Assembly: GCF_012910805.1 (NCBI RefSeq)
Contig: NZ_WTVK01000010.1
Coordinates: 1 to 64,000 of the forward strand
Source of the DNA: Aromatoleum evansii
Lineage (GTDB): Bacteria > Pseudomonadota > Gammaproteobacteria > Burkholderiales > Rhodocyclaceae
Length of the DNA stretch: 64,000 nucleotides
Reading direction: 5' to 3'
The translations under genes and the position numbers were made by a program. The notes below the pieces were generated by a model that made no database searches, had not been told where the DNA came from, and saw only the letters and a list, made by a program, of their open reading frames with translations. Of the stretch, positions 37,395-46,453 are shown piece after piece. Positions within the stretch are counted from its first letter, which is position 1; each line of letters starts with the position of its first letter.

Positions 37395-38702
37395 ATGAAC
37401 GCACCGTCCAGCGCCCGCGTCATTCCCATCGACGAAGCAGGCGCCTTTCCGCGCGCCCCGCGCACGCTCGAGGACACCGGCTTGCCGCTACTCTTCCTGG
37501 TCGAGCTGGCGTCAAAGCTGCTTTTCGTGCGCGGTCAGATGCGCCTCACCGAGATCTCGCACCAGTTGCACCTCCCCGCGATCGTTCTCGAAAACTTGCT
37601 CGCCTTCATGCGCGCGGAACGCATCTGCGAAGTGATGCGGCGCGGCGAAACGGACGGCGACATCCTCTACGAACTGACCGACGCGGGACGCGCACGCGCG
37701 ACGGAGTACCTCGGACGCTGCAAGTACGCCGGCGCAGCCCCCGTCAGCCTCGCTGCCTATGTCGCGCAAGTCGAGCGTCAGTCGGTCACGAAGATGCACG
37801 TCACGAAGGAAGACGTGAATGAAGCCTTCCGCGGACTGATCATCAACCCGGAAGTTCGCGACCAGCTCGGCGCCGCAATGGGCTCGGGCCGCGCGATGTT
37901 CCTGTACGGCCCCGCCGGCGCCGGCAAGACCTACCTCGCCGAGCGCCTGTCGCTACTGCTCGAGGGTGACATCGCGGTGCCGCACGCAATCCTCGTCGAT
38001 GGCGAGATCATCCAGGTCTTCGATCCGCTGATCCACACGCCCGTCGAACACGATCAACGCCCCACTGGTCTCGATACCCTGCAGCGCCCCGACCAACGCT
38101 GGGTGCGCTGCAAGCGCCCGGTCGCGATCACGGGCGGCGAGCTGACGATGCGCATGCTCGACCTCGACTACGACGCCAGCACCGGTTTCTACCAGGCCCC
38201 CCCGCACGTGAAGGCGAACAACGGCCTGTTCGTCGTCGACGACCTCGGCCGTCAGCTGGTGAAGCCCGAGCAACTCATGAACCGCTGGATCGTGCCGATG
38301 GACCGCCATCACGACTACCTCGCGCTGCATAGCGGCACGAAATTCACCCTGCCCTTCGACGTCGTGCTCGTGTTCTCGACCAACCTGATGCCTTCCGAAG
38401 TCGCCGACCCCGCATTTTTACGTCGGCTTGGATACAAAATTCACATCGGACCGATGAGTGAGGACGAATACAGGAACATATTCACGCGTGTCTGCGAGGA
38501 GCGCGGCGTACCCTTCAATGAAACGGCCTTCCAGACGCTGCTGAGCGAGTACCACAAGGTCCATGAGCAGCCGCTGCTGGCGTGCTACCCGCGTGACATC
38601 ATCAATCAGATTGCCGATCTGGCGCGGTATCGGGGAGAGGCTCCCAGGCTGACGCCGGACGTGCTGCACTGGGCCTGGCACAACTACTTCGCGTCCCGCT
38701 AG
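37395..38702 (+). CDS. AAA+ ATPase of unknown role in the Tad locus
   Basis: This 435-residue protein has an N-terminal region (about 25-110) that looks like a winged helix (FVRGQMRLTEISHQLHLPAI, LENLLAFM). A short linker leads to an AAA+ domain (about 135-400) with Walker A GPAGAGKT at 172-179, Walker B LFVVDD at 278-283, sensor-1 FSTN at about 327-330 and a candidate arginine finger in FLRRLGYKI. The C-terminus is helical (CYPRDIINQIADLARY). It is distinct from the TadA secretion ATPase and not part of the classical Tad set. Its place between the peptidase and cpaB, with 23-base spacing, implies co-expression. Its function is unknown to me. Confidence 0.85.
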   Translation: MNAPSSARVIPIDEAGAFPRAPRTLEDTGLPLLFLVELASKLLFVRGQMRLTEISHQLHLPAIVLENLLAFMRAERICEVMRRGETDGDILYELTDAGRARATEYLGRCKYAGAAPVSLAAYVAQVERQSVTKMHVTKEDVNEAFRGLIINPEVRDQLGAAMGSGRAMFLYGPAGAGKTYLAERLSLLLEGDIAVPHAILVDGEIIQVFDPLIHTPVEHDQRPTGLDTLQRPDQRWVRCKRPVAITGGELTMRMLDLDYDASTGFYQAPPHVKANNGLFVVDDLGRQLVKPEQLMNRWIVPMDRHHDYLALHSGTKFTLPFDVVLVFSTNLMPSEVADPAFLRRLGYKIHIGPMSEDEYRNIFTRVCEERGVPFNETAFQTLLSEYHKVHEQPLLACYPRDIINQIADLARYRGEAPRLTPDVLHWAWHNYFASR

Positions 38703-38829
38703 GAACGCAGTTCGCACGGCGCCGCCGCTCTCGTCGAGGGCTTGGGGGCACCAGACTGAAGCGCCCGCGGTGGTGGGCATTTGCAGGGCCTGAGCACGCA
38801 GCATACGGCCCGGAAACAAGGGGACTCAC

Positions 38830-39678
38830 ATGAAGACCAAAGGTCTCGTCTTTCTCTTCGTCGCGATGCTCGCCGGTCTCGCTGCCGTGGTGCTCGGAAC
38901 GCGGTGGCTGCAGTCCAAGGCCGCCGGCGACGGCAACCGCATCGCCGTGGCTGCGGTGGAGTTGCAGCTGGGCGGACGCATCACCCCGGAAGCCGTCCGT
39001 CTCGTCGAGTGGCCATCCGGCAGCGTGCCGAAAGGCGCCTTCAACGATCTCGCGAAAGTCGACGGTCGTGTCGCAATCACCGGCATCCAGCCCGGAGAAC
39101 CGATTCTCGAATCGCGCCTAGCCCCTGATGGCACGAAGGGTGGCCTCTCTGCCGTCGTCCCGGAAGGGAAGCGGGCGATCACGGTGCGCGTCAATGACGT
39201 CGTCGGCGTCGCGGGTTTCGCCCTGCCCGGCAACTATGTCGACATCATGGTCAACACGGAAGCTGCCGGAGCAGACCGTAACAGCGAGGACAAAATGATC
39301 TCCAAGATCGTTCTCGAACGCATCCTAGTGCTGGCCGTCGCGCAGGAAGCAAATCGAGACGAAACGAAGCCCAAGGTGGTCAACGCCGTCACTCTCGAAG
39401 TGACTCCCGAGCAGGCCGAGCGTCTGGATCTCGCACGCAGCGTCGGCAACCTGTCGCTCGTGCTGCGCAACCAGATTGACTCCAACCCCACCGAAACCGC
39501 CGGCATCACCAAGGCGATGCTGCTGCGCACTGCCGCCGAGGCGCCGCCCACCGCGGCGCAGCCGAAGCCCGCAACCCCCCGCCGTGTCGCTGCGAAACCC
39601 CGTCCTGCAGCGGCGCCCAGTTCAAGCGTCTGCGTCGAAGTGATCCGCGGAGTGAACAAGGTCAACGAATGCTTCTAG
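38830..39678 (+). CDS. cpaB: Flp pilus assembly protein CpaB/RcpC
   Basis: This 282-residue periplasmic assembly protein has an N-terminal membrane anchor (about 5-24, LVFLFVAMLAGLAAVVLG). A SAF/beta-clip domain follows (about 35-110, VAAVELQLGGRITPEAVRLV, PGEPILESRL), then the RcpC family region (about 110-225: AITVRVNDVVGVAGFALPGN with YVDIMVN, LEVTPEQAERLDLA). The C-terminal segment is rich in Ala and Pro with two cysteines (SSVCVEVIRG, NECF). Members link the secretin to the inner-membrane machine. The 127-base gap before it holds no gene. Confidence 0.92.
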   Translation: MKTKGLVFLFVAMLAGLAAVVLGTRWLQSKAAGDGNRIAVAAVELQLGGRITPEAVRLVEWPSGSVPKGAFNDLAKVDGRVAITGIQPGEPILESRLAPDGTKGGLSAVVPEGKRAITVRVNDVVGVAGFALPGNYVDIMVNTEAAGADRNSEDKMISKIVLERILVLAVAQEANRDETKPKVVNAVTLEVTPEQAERLDLARSVGNLSLVLRNQIDSNPTETAGITKAMLLRTAAEAPPTAAQPKPATPRRVAAKPRPAAAPSSSVCVEVIRGVNKVNECF

Positions 39679-39713
39679 CCACATCCAAACCTGCATGGAC
39701 GCATGAGGACATC

Positions 39714-41291
39714 ATGACCACGAACAAAAAGAAACCCGGTTGCGGGACCCTACTACGGCATACCGTTGCGGTGATTGCACTGCTGATCGCAGGCACAGCC
39801 GGCGCCGCGGTCACCAACGCACCAACAGGAACTAAACCCCTGGCCGTCAGTGCCACCGGAGGCTCACCTTGCGGTCGCGTAGAGATTGCGCCCATGGTGA
39901 CGATTCCTGTCGGCAAATCGTCCGTCATTCGCCCGCAGACGCCTGTCACTCGCATTTTGCTAGGCAACCCCGAGAACGCTCAGGCCGCGCGACCGAGCAC
40001 AGAGAATCAGAAGGACGGGAAGGACAACAATCAGTCTTCCCAGTCCGACGGCCGACCCGGCGTTGCACAGGTCGACGTGCTCCTGCTCAGCCCCAACGAA
40101 ATCTACCTTCTCGGCAAGAGCGTCGGGGCAACCAACGTGGTCCTGGTCGATCGCGCAGGCGGCTGCACCGCACTGGACGTCACCGTGGCAATGGATGTGA
40201 CCTCAGTACAGGGCGTAATCACTTCGCTATTGCCGGACGAGAAGGACATCAAGGTCAGCTCCGCATATGATTCGCTGGTCCTCACCGGTACCGTCAGCGA
40301 CGCGACCAAGGTGGATCGCGCAGTGCAGATCGCTTCGGCATACGTGCGCGAAGGTGGCGGCGCGAAGTCCGGCACCAACCTGCGCGTACTCAACATGCTG
40401 CAGGTAGGCGCGCCCCAGCAGGTCATGCTGGAGGTGAAGGTCGCCGAAGTTTCAAAGACCCTGCTCGAAAAGATCGGCGTCGGCCTGAGTCACACTCGCA
40501 AGACCGATGGTGTCGTCTATAGCGTCGTGTCCGACTTCCTGACCGGCGGAAATGGTGTCATTGACATTATCCGCCGCAGCAAACCCGACACAGTCACACT
40601 TGACGCGCAAAAGGACGACGGGCTCATCAAAGTTCTGGCCGAGCCTAACGTCATGGCAATTAGCGGACAGGAAGGCAGCTTCCTCTCCGGCGGAAAGATC
40701 TTCATCCCCGTGGAGCAGAGTAATGCCAACGGTGGGACGAAGATCAGCCTAGAAGAGAAGGAGTTCGGTATTGCACTCAAATTCACCCCGACTGTATTGG
40801 CCGGCGGCCGGATCAACCTCAAGGTCGCACCCGAGGTTTCCGAACTCAATCGCGAAGGGATCGGCATTAGCGCACCGGGCATCACCGGAGGCGCGATTCT
40901 GCCCTCGTTCACCACGCGCCGCGCAGCCACGACCGTGCAACTGCTGGATGGCCAAAGCTTCGCCATCGGCGGCCTGATCAAGAACAACGTCACGACGAAT
41001 ATCAAGGCATTCCCCTTCCTCGGGGAAATTCCAGTCCTCGGCGCACTGTTCCGGAGTACGGACTTCCAGACCGACCGCTCCGAACTGGTCTTCGTCATAA
41101 CTCCAAGGCTCGTCAAGCCCTTGCCGGCCGACTACCGCCTGCCCACAGACGACTACACCCCGCCGAGCCGCTCGGATCTGCACCTCCTCGGACGCATGGA
41201 GGGAACACGGCCGCAGGAAGAGTCCCCCACGTCTGCTGAGTCCATCCCTCCGCAACCCGGCCCGGCCGCGGGCGGCTTTGAAACCAAGTGA
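39714..41291 (+). CDS. cpaC: Tad secretin CpaC/RcpA
   Basis: This 525-residue outer-membrane secretin has a signal peptide (about 17-38), an N0-like/BON-like region (about 60-200, LLGNPENAQAA, YLLGKSVGATNVVLVD) and the secretin core (about 235-490). The core contains LRVLNMLQVGAPQQVMLEVK followed by VAEVSK, EPNVMAISGQEGSFLSGGKI, LKFTPTVL and the closing FLGEIPVLGALFRS. The start at 39714 has GAGGAC upstream and begins the signal peptide; an earlier in-frame ATG at 39669 overlaps cpaB. It forms the outer-membrane channel for the Flp pilus. Confidence 0.95.
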   Translation: MTTNKKKPGCGTLLRHTVAVIALLIAGTAGAAVTNAPTGTKPLAVSATGGSPCGRVEIAPMVTIPVGKSSVIRPQTPVTRILLGNPENAQAARPSTENQKDGKDNNQSSQSDGRPGVAQVDVLLLSPNEIYLLGKSVGATNVVLVDRAGGCTALDVTVAMDVTSVQGVITSLLPDEKDIKVSSAYDSLVLTGTVSDATKVDRAVQIASAYVREGGGAKSGTNLRVLNMLQVGAPQQVMLEVKVAEVSKTLLEKIGVGLSHTRKTDGVVYSVVSDFLTGGNGVIDIIRRSKPDTVTLDAQKDDGLIKVLAEPNVMAISGQEGSFLSGGKIFIPVEQSNANGGTKISLEEKEFGIALKFTPTVLAGGRINLKVAPEVSELNREGIGISAPGITGGAILPSFTTRRAATTVQLLDGQSFAIGGLIKNNVTTNIKAFPFLGEIPVLGALFRSTDFQTDRSELVFVITPRLVKPLPADYRLPTDDYTPPSRSDLHLLGRMEGTRPQEESPTSAESIPPQPGPAAGGFETK

Positions 41292-41301
41292 GGATGCGGT
41301 C

Positions 41302-41583
41302 ATGAACAATGGAATCAACCTCGTTGTTGCCTGGCTTCTCGCTGCTATTGCAGCGGGCTGTTCCTCGACCCCGATCTGGGATGCCCGGTTCGGCGATCCG
41401 GTCAGAGTCATTGCGGCCCAGCAGATCATCGATCCCGACGCATCGCGCAACGCCGACCCTGTCAAGGGGATCGACGGCAAGGCAGCGCAAGGCTCGATGG
41501 GTGAATATCAAAAGAGCTTTGTACAGCCGGAACCTCAAACGACGTCGTTTTCGATCGGCGTCGGTGGCCAGTCCGGAAAGTAA
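41302..41583 (+). CDS. Small Tad-locus lipoprotein
   Basis: This 93-residue protein has a lipoprotein signal peptide ending IAAGC (Cys 20) and a short hydrophilic mature domain (SSTPIWDARFGDPVRVIAAQ). It lies 10 bases after the secretin gene. Position and size suggest a pilotin-like or RcpB-like accessory of the secretin, but I see no motif that proves it. The frame is well defined, with an ATG at 41302 and the next gene starting 31 bases later. Confidence 0.75.
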   Translation: MNNGINLVVAWLLAAIAAGCSSTPIWDARFGDPVRVIAAQQIIDPDASRNADPVKGIDGKAAQGSMGEYQKSFVQPEPQTTSFSIGVGGQSGK

Positions 41584-41614
41584 GCTCGCTTGACCGCAGA
41601 CGAGGACGACAACG

Positions 41615-42931
41615 ATGGATTTTCGCGAAAATCTCCGCCGGAAACAAAGCGGCGCAGTGGCGATCATCACGGCACTTGCACTCGTCGTCCTTGTCGGATT
41701 CGCGGGCCTGGCGCTCGATGGTGGCCACCTGTACCTGACCAAGACTGAACTGCAGAATGCGGCAGACGCCTGCGCATTGGCCGCTTCCTACGAACTGACC
41801 GGCTCGCCTATCCCTGCAGACAACTTCACGCGCGGAGAGAATGCCGGCAAGACAGTCGGCACTCAGAACAACGTCGACTTTCAGGGCGGCGCAATCAATG
41901 CAGCAGATATCGACGTGGAATTTGCCCCCACCCTCGATGGGCCTTGGGTTTCGGCAGCTTCAGCGACAGGTACGTCGAGATACGTACGCTGCACGATCAC
42001 CGAAGACGGCATAACACCGTGGTTCATGCAGGTGATGGGCTTCGGAGACCAGACGGTTCGTGCCCTTGCGACAGCCACTCTTTCCCCTTCTCAGAACAAC
42101 TGTGCGATTCCGATGGCCTTATGTACCGACCCTGCCGCCTCGGCGCCAAACTTCGGATATGTGAAGGGAAACTGGTACGGGATGAACTTCGAGGAGAGCG
42201 GCCCGACCGACGAATTAACAGGCAATTTCCGCTGGATTGACTTTGATCCGAGTAACGTCACTCCCGGTTGCTCAGGTGGGGGCGCGCAGGAGCTTGCGTG
42301 CCTGCTAAATGGAGCCGGGCAGTGCAGTTTGCCGCCCGTGGGCCCTTCGTCATGCACTACCACCTCGCCGGCGGAGCCAGGCTGTGTAGGGCAAACGGGT
42401 TCGGCTCAGGCGATCGGAAAGGCCTTTAACTCGCGATTCGGGATATGCCAAGGGGGAAGCGCATGCTCGAATAGCGAACTGATGAGCTCTCCTCCTGACT
42501 TCACTGGATTTGCCTACACGACTACGACATGGCCGCTCGGTCGCGATGCATATAGCGGATCCTCGGGCGGAGCATCCAATCTTCAGAGTGCCCGTTCCGC
42601 GCGTCTGCCGGTCCAAAGCTCAGCAAAACCACCCGGCACAGGTTCGGCGACAACAGGGCAACTGACTACATACGGGGCAGATCGACGGCTGGTTACCGTC
42701 CCGTTTGTTGATTGCGAAGATTTTACCGGCGGTGCGCCCCAGTACGCCCCTATCCGAGGATACGCATGCGTGTTACTTCTACATCCGTACGACAAGGCCC
42801 CGGGAGGTACCGTTAAGGTAAGCGCTGAGTTCCTGGGAGCATCCAACGTACCGGGAAGCCCGTGTGCGACGTCCGGAGCGGTGGGTAGTGCGACATCCGT
42901 CGGGCCTCTGGTGCCCGCCTTGGTCCAATGA
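41615..42931 (+). CDS. tadG: TadG-like Flp pilus assembly protein
   Basis: This 438-residue protein has an N-terminal Tad_N segment (KQSGAVAIITALALVVLVGF, AGLALDGGHLYLTKTELQNA with ADACALAA), the pseudopilin-like helix of TadG/TadE proteins. The remaining 370 residues are a periplasmic domain rich in Gly, Ser, Pro and Cys with no vWA motif that I can see. Codon use is visibly less GC-biased than in flanking genes (about 41900-42900), as is common for surface-exposed pilus parts. Its stop overlaps the next start (ATGA). Confidence 0.85.
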   Translation: MDFRENLRRKQSGAVAIITALALVVLVGFAGLALDGGHLYLTKTELQNAADACALAASYELTGSPIPADNFTRGENAGKTVGTQNNVDFQGGAINAADIDVEFAPTLDGPWVSAASATGTSRYVRCTITEDGITPWFMQVMGFGDQTVRALATATLSPSQNNCAIPMALCTDPAASAPNFGYVKGNWYGMNFEESGPTDELTGNFRWIDFDPSNVTPGCSGGGAQELACLLNGAGQCSLPPVGPSSCTTTSPAEPGCVGQTGSAQAIGKAFNSRFGICQGGSACSNSELMSSPPDFTGFAYTTTTWPLGRDAYSGSSGGASNLQSARSARLPVQSSAKPPGTGSATTGQLTTYGADRRLVTVPFVDCEDFTGGAPQYAPIRGYACVLLLHPYDKAPGGTVKVSAEFLGASNVPGSPCATSGAVGSATSVGPLVPALVQ

Positions 42932-43419
42932 GAGAACGAATCATGCGCCGCCGCATGCGAGGTGTTGCCGCCGTCGAATTCGGGATCCTGCTGATCCCGC
43001 TGGTGATGCTCGCATTCGGCATTACCGAGTTCGGTCGTGCCATTTACTCGTATAACACAATGGCAAAATCCGTACGCGATGCCGCACGTTATCTCACATC
43101 GAAAGCTCCTGGCGACCCTTTAGAGCGCGACACAGCGGCATGCATGGCTGTCTACGGCTTGCCAGTTCCAGAGTGCATTGATTGGCCCGATCCTCCACCG
43201 ATACCGCCGCTCGTTACGGGCTTAACGCCCGCCATGGTCCAGACTTGCGACGCAATTTCCCCATGTATCGGGGTCCAGAGCGTCATTCTGACTGGAACCG
43301 GAACAATCAACACGGTTACGGTGAGGATTACCGGCTACCCTTACAACTCGTTCGTCGAATATGTCATGCCGGACATCATTTTCGGCAACATCGCTGTCAC
43401 GATGAGGTCGCAGCTATGA
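42928..43419 (+). CDS. tadE: TadE-type minor pseudopilin, first copy
   Basis: This 163-residue pseudopilin has a basic leader (MRERIMRRRMRG), the TadE site VAAVEFGILLIPLVMLAFGI, then the signature TEFGRAIYSYNTMAKSVRDA. The C-terminal half is a periplasmic beta-rich domain with paired cysteines (TAACMAVYGLPVPECIDW, QTCDAISPCIGVQ). It is processed by CpaA in relatives. It overlaps tadG by four bases and the next tadE gene by four bases. Confidence 0.9.
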   Translation: MRERIMRRRMRGVAAVEFGILLIPLVMLAFGITEFGRAIYSYNTMAKSVRDAARYLTSKAPGDPLERDTAACMAVYGLPVPECIDWPDPPPIPPLVTGLTPAMVQTCDAISPCIGVQSVILTGTGTINTVTVRITGYPYNSFVEYVMPDIIFGNIAVTMRSQL

Positions 43420-43865
43420 AAACGCGGGTACTGAGAGCCGCGAACCAGCAGTCCGGCGTTGCTGCGGTCGAGTTCGCGATTGTTGCGTTGGTGTTCTTTA
43501 CGCTACTCATCGGCATCATGGAGATGGGCCGTCTTCTCTGGACTTGGAATGCAGCAGTCGAAGCCACGCGACTCGGTGCGCGACTAGCCATCGTATGCAG
43601 CATGGGTGACGGCGACATTACTTCGCGAATGCGCGGCATGCTCCCCAGTCTCACGGATGCAAATATTGATATCGATTATCTCAATCCTCCTTTTGAGGAT
43701 AACACCTGCACGGTCGACAGCTGCAAGGCAGTCCGAGTGAGTCTGACCGGGTACACGCATGTAACCGTAATCCCCCTCGTGCCGCTATCGCTGCCAATTC
43801 CGCAATTTCAGACGACTTTACCGCGTGAGGGAATGAACAGCACAGGCAATCCTGTGTGCAGTTGA
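43416..43865 (+). CDS. TadE/TadF-type minor pseudopilin, second copy
   Basis: This 149-residue pseudopilin carries QQSGVAAVEFAIVALVFFTL, then LIGIMEMGRLLWTWNAAVEA, with the same processing site and Glu as its neighbour. The periplasmic part has four cysteines (IVCSMGDGD, NTCTVDSCKAV). The ATG at 43416 overlaps the upstream stop (ATGA). It likely fills the TadF position of the three-pseudopilin set (TadE, TadF, TadG). Confidence 0.88.
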   Translation: MKTRVLRAANQQSGVAAVEFAIVALVFFTLLIGIMEMGRLLWTWNAAVEATRLGARLAIVCSMGDGDITSRMRGMLPSLTDANIDIDYLNPPFEDNTCTVDSCKAVRVSLTGYTHVTVIPLVPLSLPIPQFQTTLPREGMNSTGNPVCS

Positions 43866-43896
43866 TCGGCCGACGCCCGAGTATTGGAGCATCATC

Positions 43897-45057
43897 ATGA
43901 AGATCAAGATTCTCTCCGACAGTCACGACAACGCCGAACGCCTGCGCGCGACGCTGGTGCAAGCCGGCCGCACGATGGATGTCGCTGTCGGCCACGCGAC
44001 GTCGAACGACCCGATTGGTGCGGTCAACGGCACGGTGCCGGACATCGTCGTCCTGGATGCATTCAAGGCAAGCGCGATCGCGGACCTCGAACGCCTGACG
44101 CAACGATATCCGCAGATCGATCCCATCGTGATCACCGCGGACACCTCTTCCGAATTTCTGCTGCAGGCCTTCCGTGCCGGCGTCCGCGAGGTCTTGCCCC
44201 CAGTACCGTCGCCCGAGGTACTGCAGGCTGCACTGACCCGCATCACCCGAAAGCGCGGGGGCGGCGCTACCGCCTCCGCCGGCAAAATCCTCGCAATGAC
44301 GTCATGCAAGGGGGGCAGCGGCGCGACGTTTCTCGCCACCAACCTTGCATGGATCCTCGCGGCCAGCCACGGCAAACGCGTCGCGCTGATCGATTTGAAC
44401 CTGCAGTTTGGCGACGCCTCGATGTACGTCACGGACCAGAAACCCGCGAGCAATCTCGCCCTCGTGTGCCAGCAGATTCACCGACTCGATGCGGCCTTCC
44501 TGTCTTCGGCAATGATCGAGGTGGAACCCGGCTTCAGCCTGCTCGCAGCGCCCGACGATCCAGCTCATGCGACGGACGTCCATCCCGAACATGTCGAGGC
44601 AATCCTGAAGGTAGCGCGCGCCAATTTCGACTTCGTCATTGTCGACGTCGGGCGGTCGCTCGACTCGGTGAGTCTGAAGCCCTTCGACATGGCCGACACG
44701 ATCTTCCCGGTGGTGCAACTGACCCTGCCCTTCATTCGCGAAGCGAAGCGTCTGGTGCAGGTGTTCATATCGCTCGGCTATCCGCTGGCCAAAGTCGGAC
44801 TCATCGTCAACCGTCACCAGAAGACCGCGGAGATCAGTCTGGAAGATCTGGAGCGCACAATAAACGCGAAGGTGTACAAGACGATTCCCAATGCGTACGA
44901 AGCGGTTGCTTCGTCGGTGAACCAGGGAGAGCCGATCGCCCGGCTGGCGAAGGGCAGTCCGGTGACCAAGGCGCTGCGCGAAATCGCTGAATCCCTTGCG
45001 GCGGAACCCGAAAAAGCAAGCAAGGGCTGGTTGTCGCGCATCTTCGCCGCGCACTAA
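43897..45057 (+). CDS. cpaE: Pilus assembly/localisation protein CpaE/TadZ
   Basis: This 386-residue protein has a receiver-like N-terminal domain (about 1-125, VVLDAFKA, AGVREVLPPVPSPE) and a ParA/MinD-like domain (about 130-370). The P-loop is CKGGSGATF: the signature lysine is kept, but the usual GK(S/T) lysine is Ala, as in the atypical TadZ ATPases. Other motifs are ALIDLNLQFGDASMYV and DFVIVDVGRSLD. Such proteins mark the pole or assembly site for the Tad machine. The N-terminal receiver-like domain has an Asp (D53 region) but not the full acidic pocket. Confidence 0.92.
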   Translation: MKIKILSDSHDNAERLRATLVQAGRTMDVAVGHATSNDPIGAVNGTVPDIVVLDAFKASAIADLERLTQRYPQIDPIVITADTSSEFLLQAFRAGVREVLPPVPSPEVLQAALTRITRKRGGGATASAGKILAMTSCKGGSGATFLATNLAWILAASHGKRVALIDLNLQFGDASMYVTDQKPASNLALVCQQIHRLDAAFLSSAMIEVEPGFSLLAAPDDPAHATDVHPEHVEAILKVARANFDFVIVDVGRSLDSVSLKPFDMADTIFPVVQLTLPFIREAKRLVQVFISLGYPLAKVGLIVNRHQKTAEISLEDLERTINAKVYKTIPNAYEAVASSVNQGEPIARLAKGSPVTKALREIAESLAAEPEKASKGWLSRIFAAH

Positions 45058-45093
45058 GGCCACCACCCAAGGTATCGAACAGGGGAACATCAA

Positions 45094-46446
45094 ATGAGCC
45101 TGCGCCAGCGCCTCGAATCGGTCTCGCCGGAAGTTGCCCTGCGCTCGCAGGCAGCGCCCGACGCCGGAAGCACCCGGGCCTACCAGGGCCTGAAGATGCG
45201 TATCCATCAGTTGCTCTTGTCTCGCATCGACCTCGAGGCGATGGAGAACCTCGCGCCCGAGCGGCTGCGCGAAGAGTTGCGGCTGATGGTGGAGCGGCTG
45301 CTCGCCGAGGAAAACGTTGTCATCAATGCGAACGAACGGCGAGATCTCGTGCGCGACATCCAGTACGAGATGCTGGGCCTCGGCCCGATCGAACCCCTGC
45401 TCGCCGACCCGACCGTGTCGGACATACTGATCAACGGTTCGCAGCAGATCTATGTGGAGCGCCACGGCAAGATCGAGATGACGAACATCACGTTCAGCGA
45501 CGACGCGCACCTGATGAAGATCATCGACAAGATCGTCTCGCGGGTCGGACGTCGCGTGGACGAATCGAGCCCGATGGTCGATGCGCGCCTTCCCGATGGA
45601 TCGCGCGTCAACGCGATCATTCCGCCGCTGGCACTGGACGGCCCGGTCGTGTCGATCCGCCGCTTTGCGGCGATTCCGCTGACGATGGAAAAACTGATCG
45701 ACTACAAGACGCTAACCCCGCCGATGGCCGAACTGCTCGCAGGACTCGTCCGCTCCAAGGTGAACATCCTGATCTCCGGCGGCACCGGCAGCGGCAAGAC
45801 GACGCTGCTGAACATTCTGTCGAGCAACATCCCCAGCGACGAACGCATCGTCACGATCGAAGACGCCGCCGAACTGCAGCTGCAGCAACCCCACGTCGTT
45901 CGCCTGGAAACCCGTCCGCCCAACATCGAGGGCAAGGGGGAGGTCACGCAGCGCGCCCTCGTGCGCAACGCCCTGCGCATGCGCCCGGACCGAATCATCC
46001 TCGGCGAGACCCGCGGCGCGGAGGCCTTCGATGTGCTTCAGGCGATGAACACCGGCCATGAAGGGTCGATGACCACGGTGCACGCCAATACACCGCGCGA
46101 CGCGCTGGGACGCATGGAGAACATGATCGGGATGGCCGGCGCGAACCTGCCGCCCAAGGTCGCACGGGCGCAGATCGCCGGCGCAATCGGGGTAATCGTT
46201 CAGTCGAGCCGCCTGACCGACGGCAAGCGGAAGCTCATGAGTATCCAGGAGATCACCGGCATGGAAGGCGACGTGATCACAATGCAGGAGATCTTCACGT
46301 TCCGACAGACCGGCATTTCCGACACGGGTGCGGTGCAGGGCCATTTCACCGCGACCGGCGTGCGTCCGCATTTTGCGGATCGCCTCCGCTCCTTCGGTAT
46401 CCGCCTCCCGGAAGACATGTTTAATCCGGGCCGACGCTTCGAGTGA
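45094..46446 (+). CDS. cpaF: Tad secretion ATPase CpaF/TadA
   Basis: This 450-residue VirB11-like ATPase powers pilus extension, and in the Tad family retraction too. An N-terminal domain (about 20-200, [20 protein letters not shown] and [15 protein letters not shown]) is followed by the RecA-like core with Walker [10 protein letters not shown] (about 230-238). Then come the Asp box [12 protein letters not shown], Walker [21 protein letters not shown] and the His box [16 protein letters not shown]. All catalytic motifs are intact. It is cytoplasmic and docks onto TadB and TadC, which are encoded next. Confidence 0.96.
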   Translation: MSLRQRLESVSPEVALRSQAAPDAGSTRAYQGLKMRIHQLLLSRIDLEAMENLAPERLREELRLMVERLLAEENVVINANERRDLVRDIQYEMLGLGPIEPLLADPTVSDILINGSQQIYVERHGKIEMTNITFSDDAHLMKIIDKIVSRVGRRVDESSPMVDARLPDGSRVNAIIPPLALDGPVVSIRRFAAIPLTMEKLIDYKTLTPPMAELLAGLVRSKVNILISGGTGSGKTTLLNILSSNIPSDERIVTIEDAAELQLQQPHVVRLETRPPNIEGKGEVTQRALVRNALRMRPDRIILGETRGAEAFDVLQAMNTGHEGSMTTVHANTPRDALGRMENMIGMAGANLPPKVARAQIAGAIGVIVQSSRLTDGKRKLMSIQEITGMEGDVITMQEIFTFRQTGISDTGAVQGHFTATGVRPHFADRLRSFGIRLPEDMFNPGRRFE

Positions 46447-46453
46447 GGCTGAT

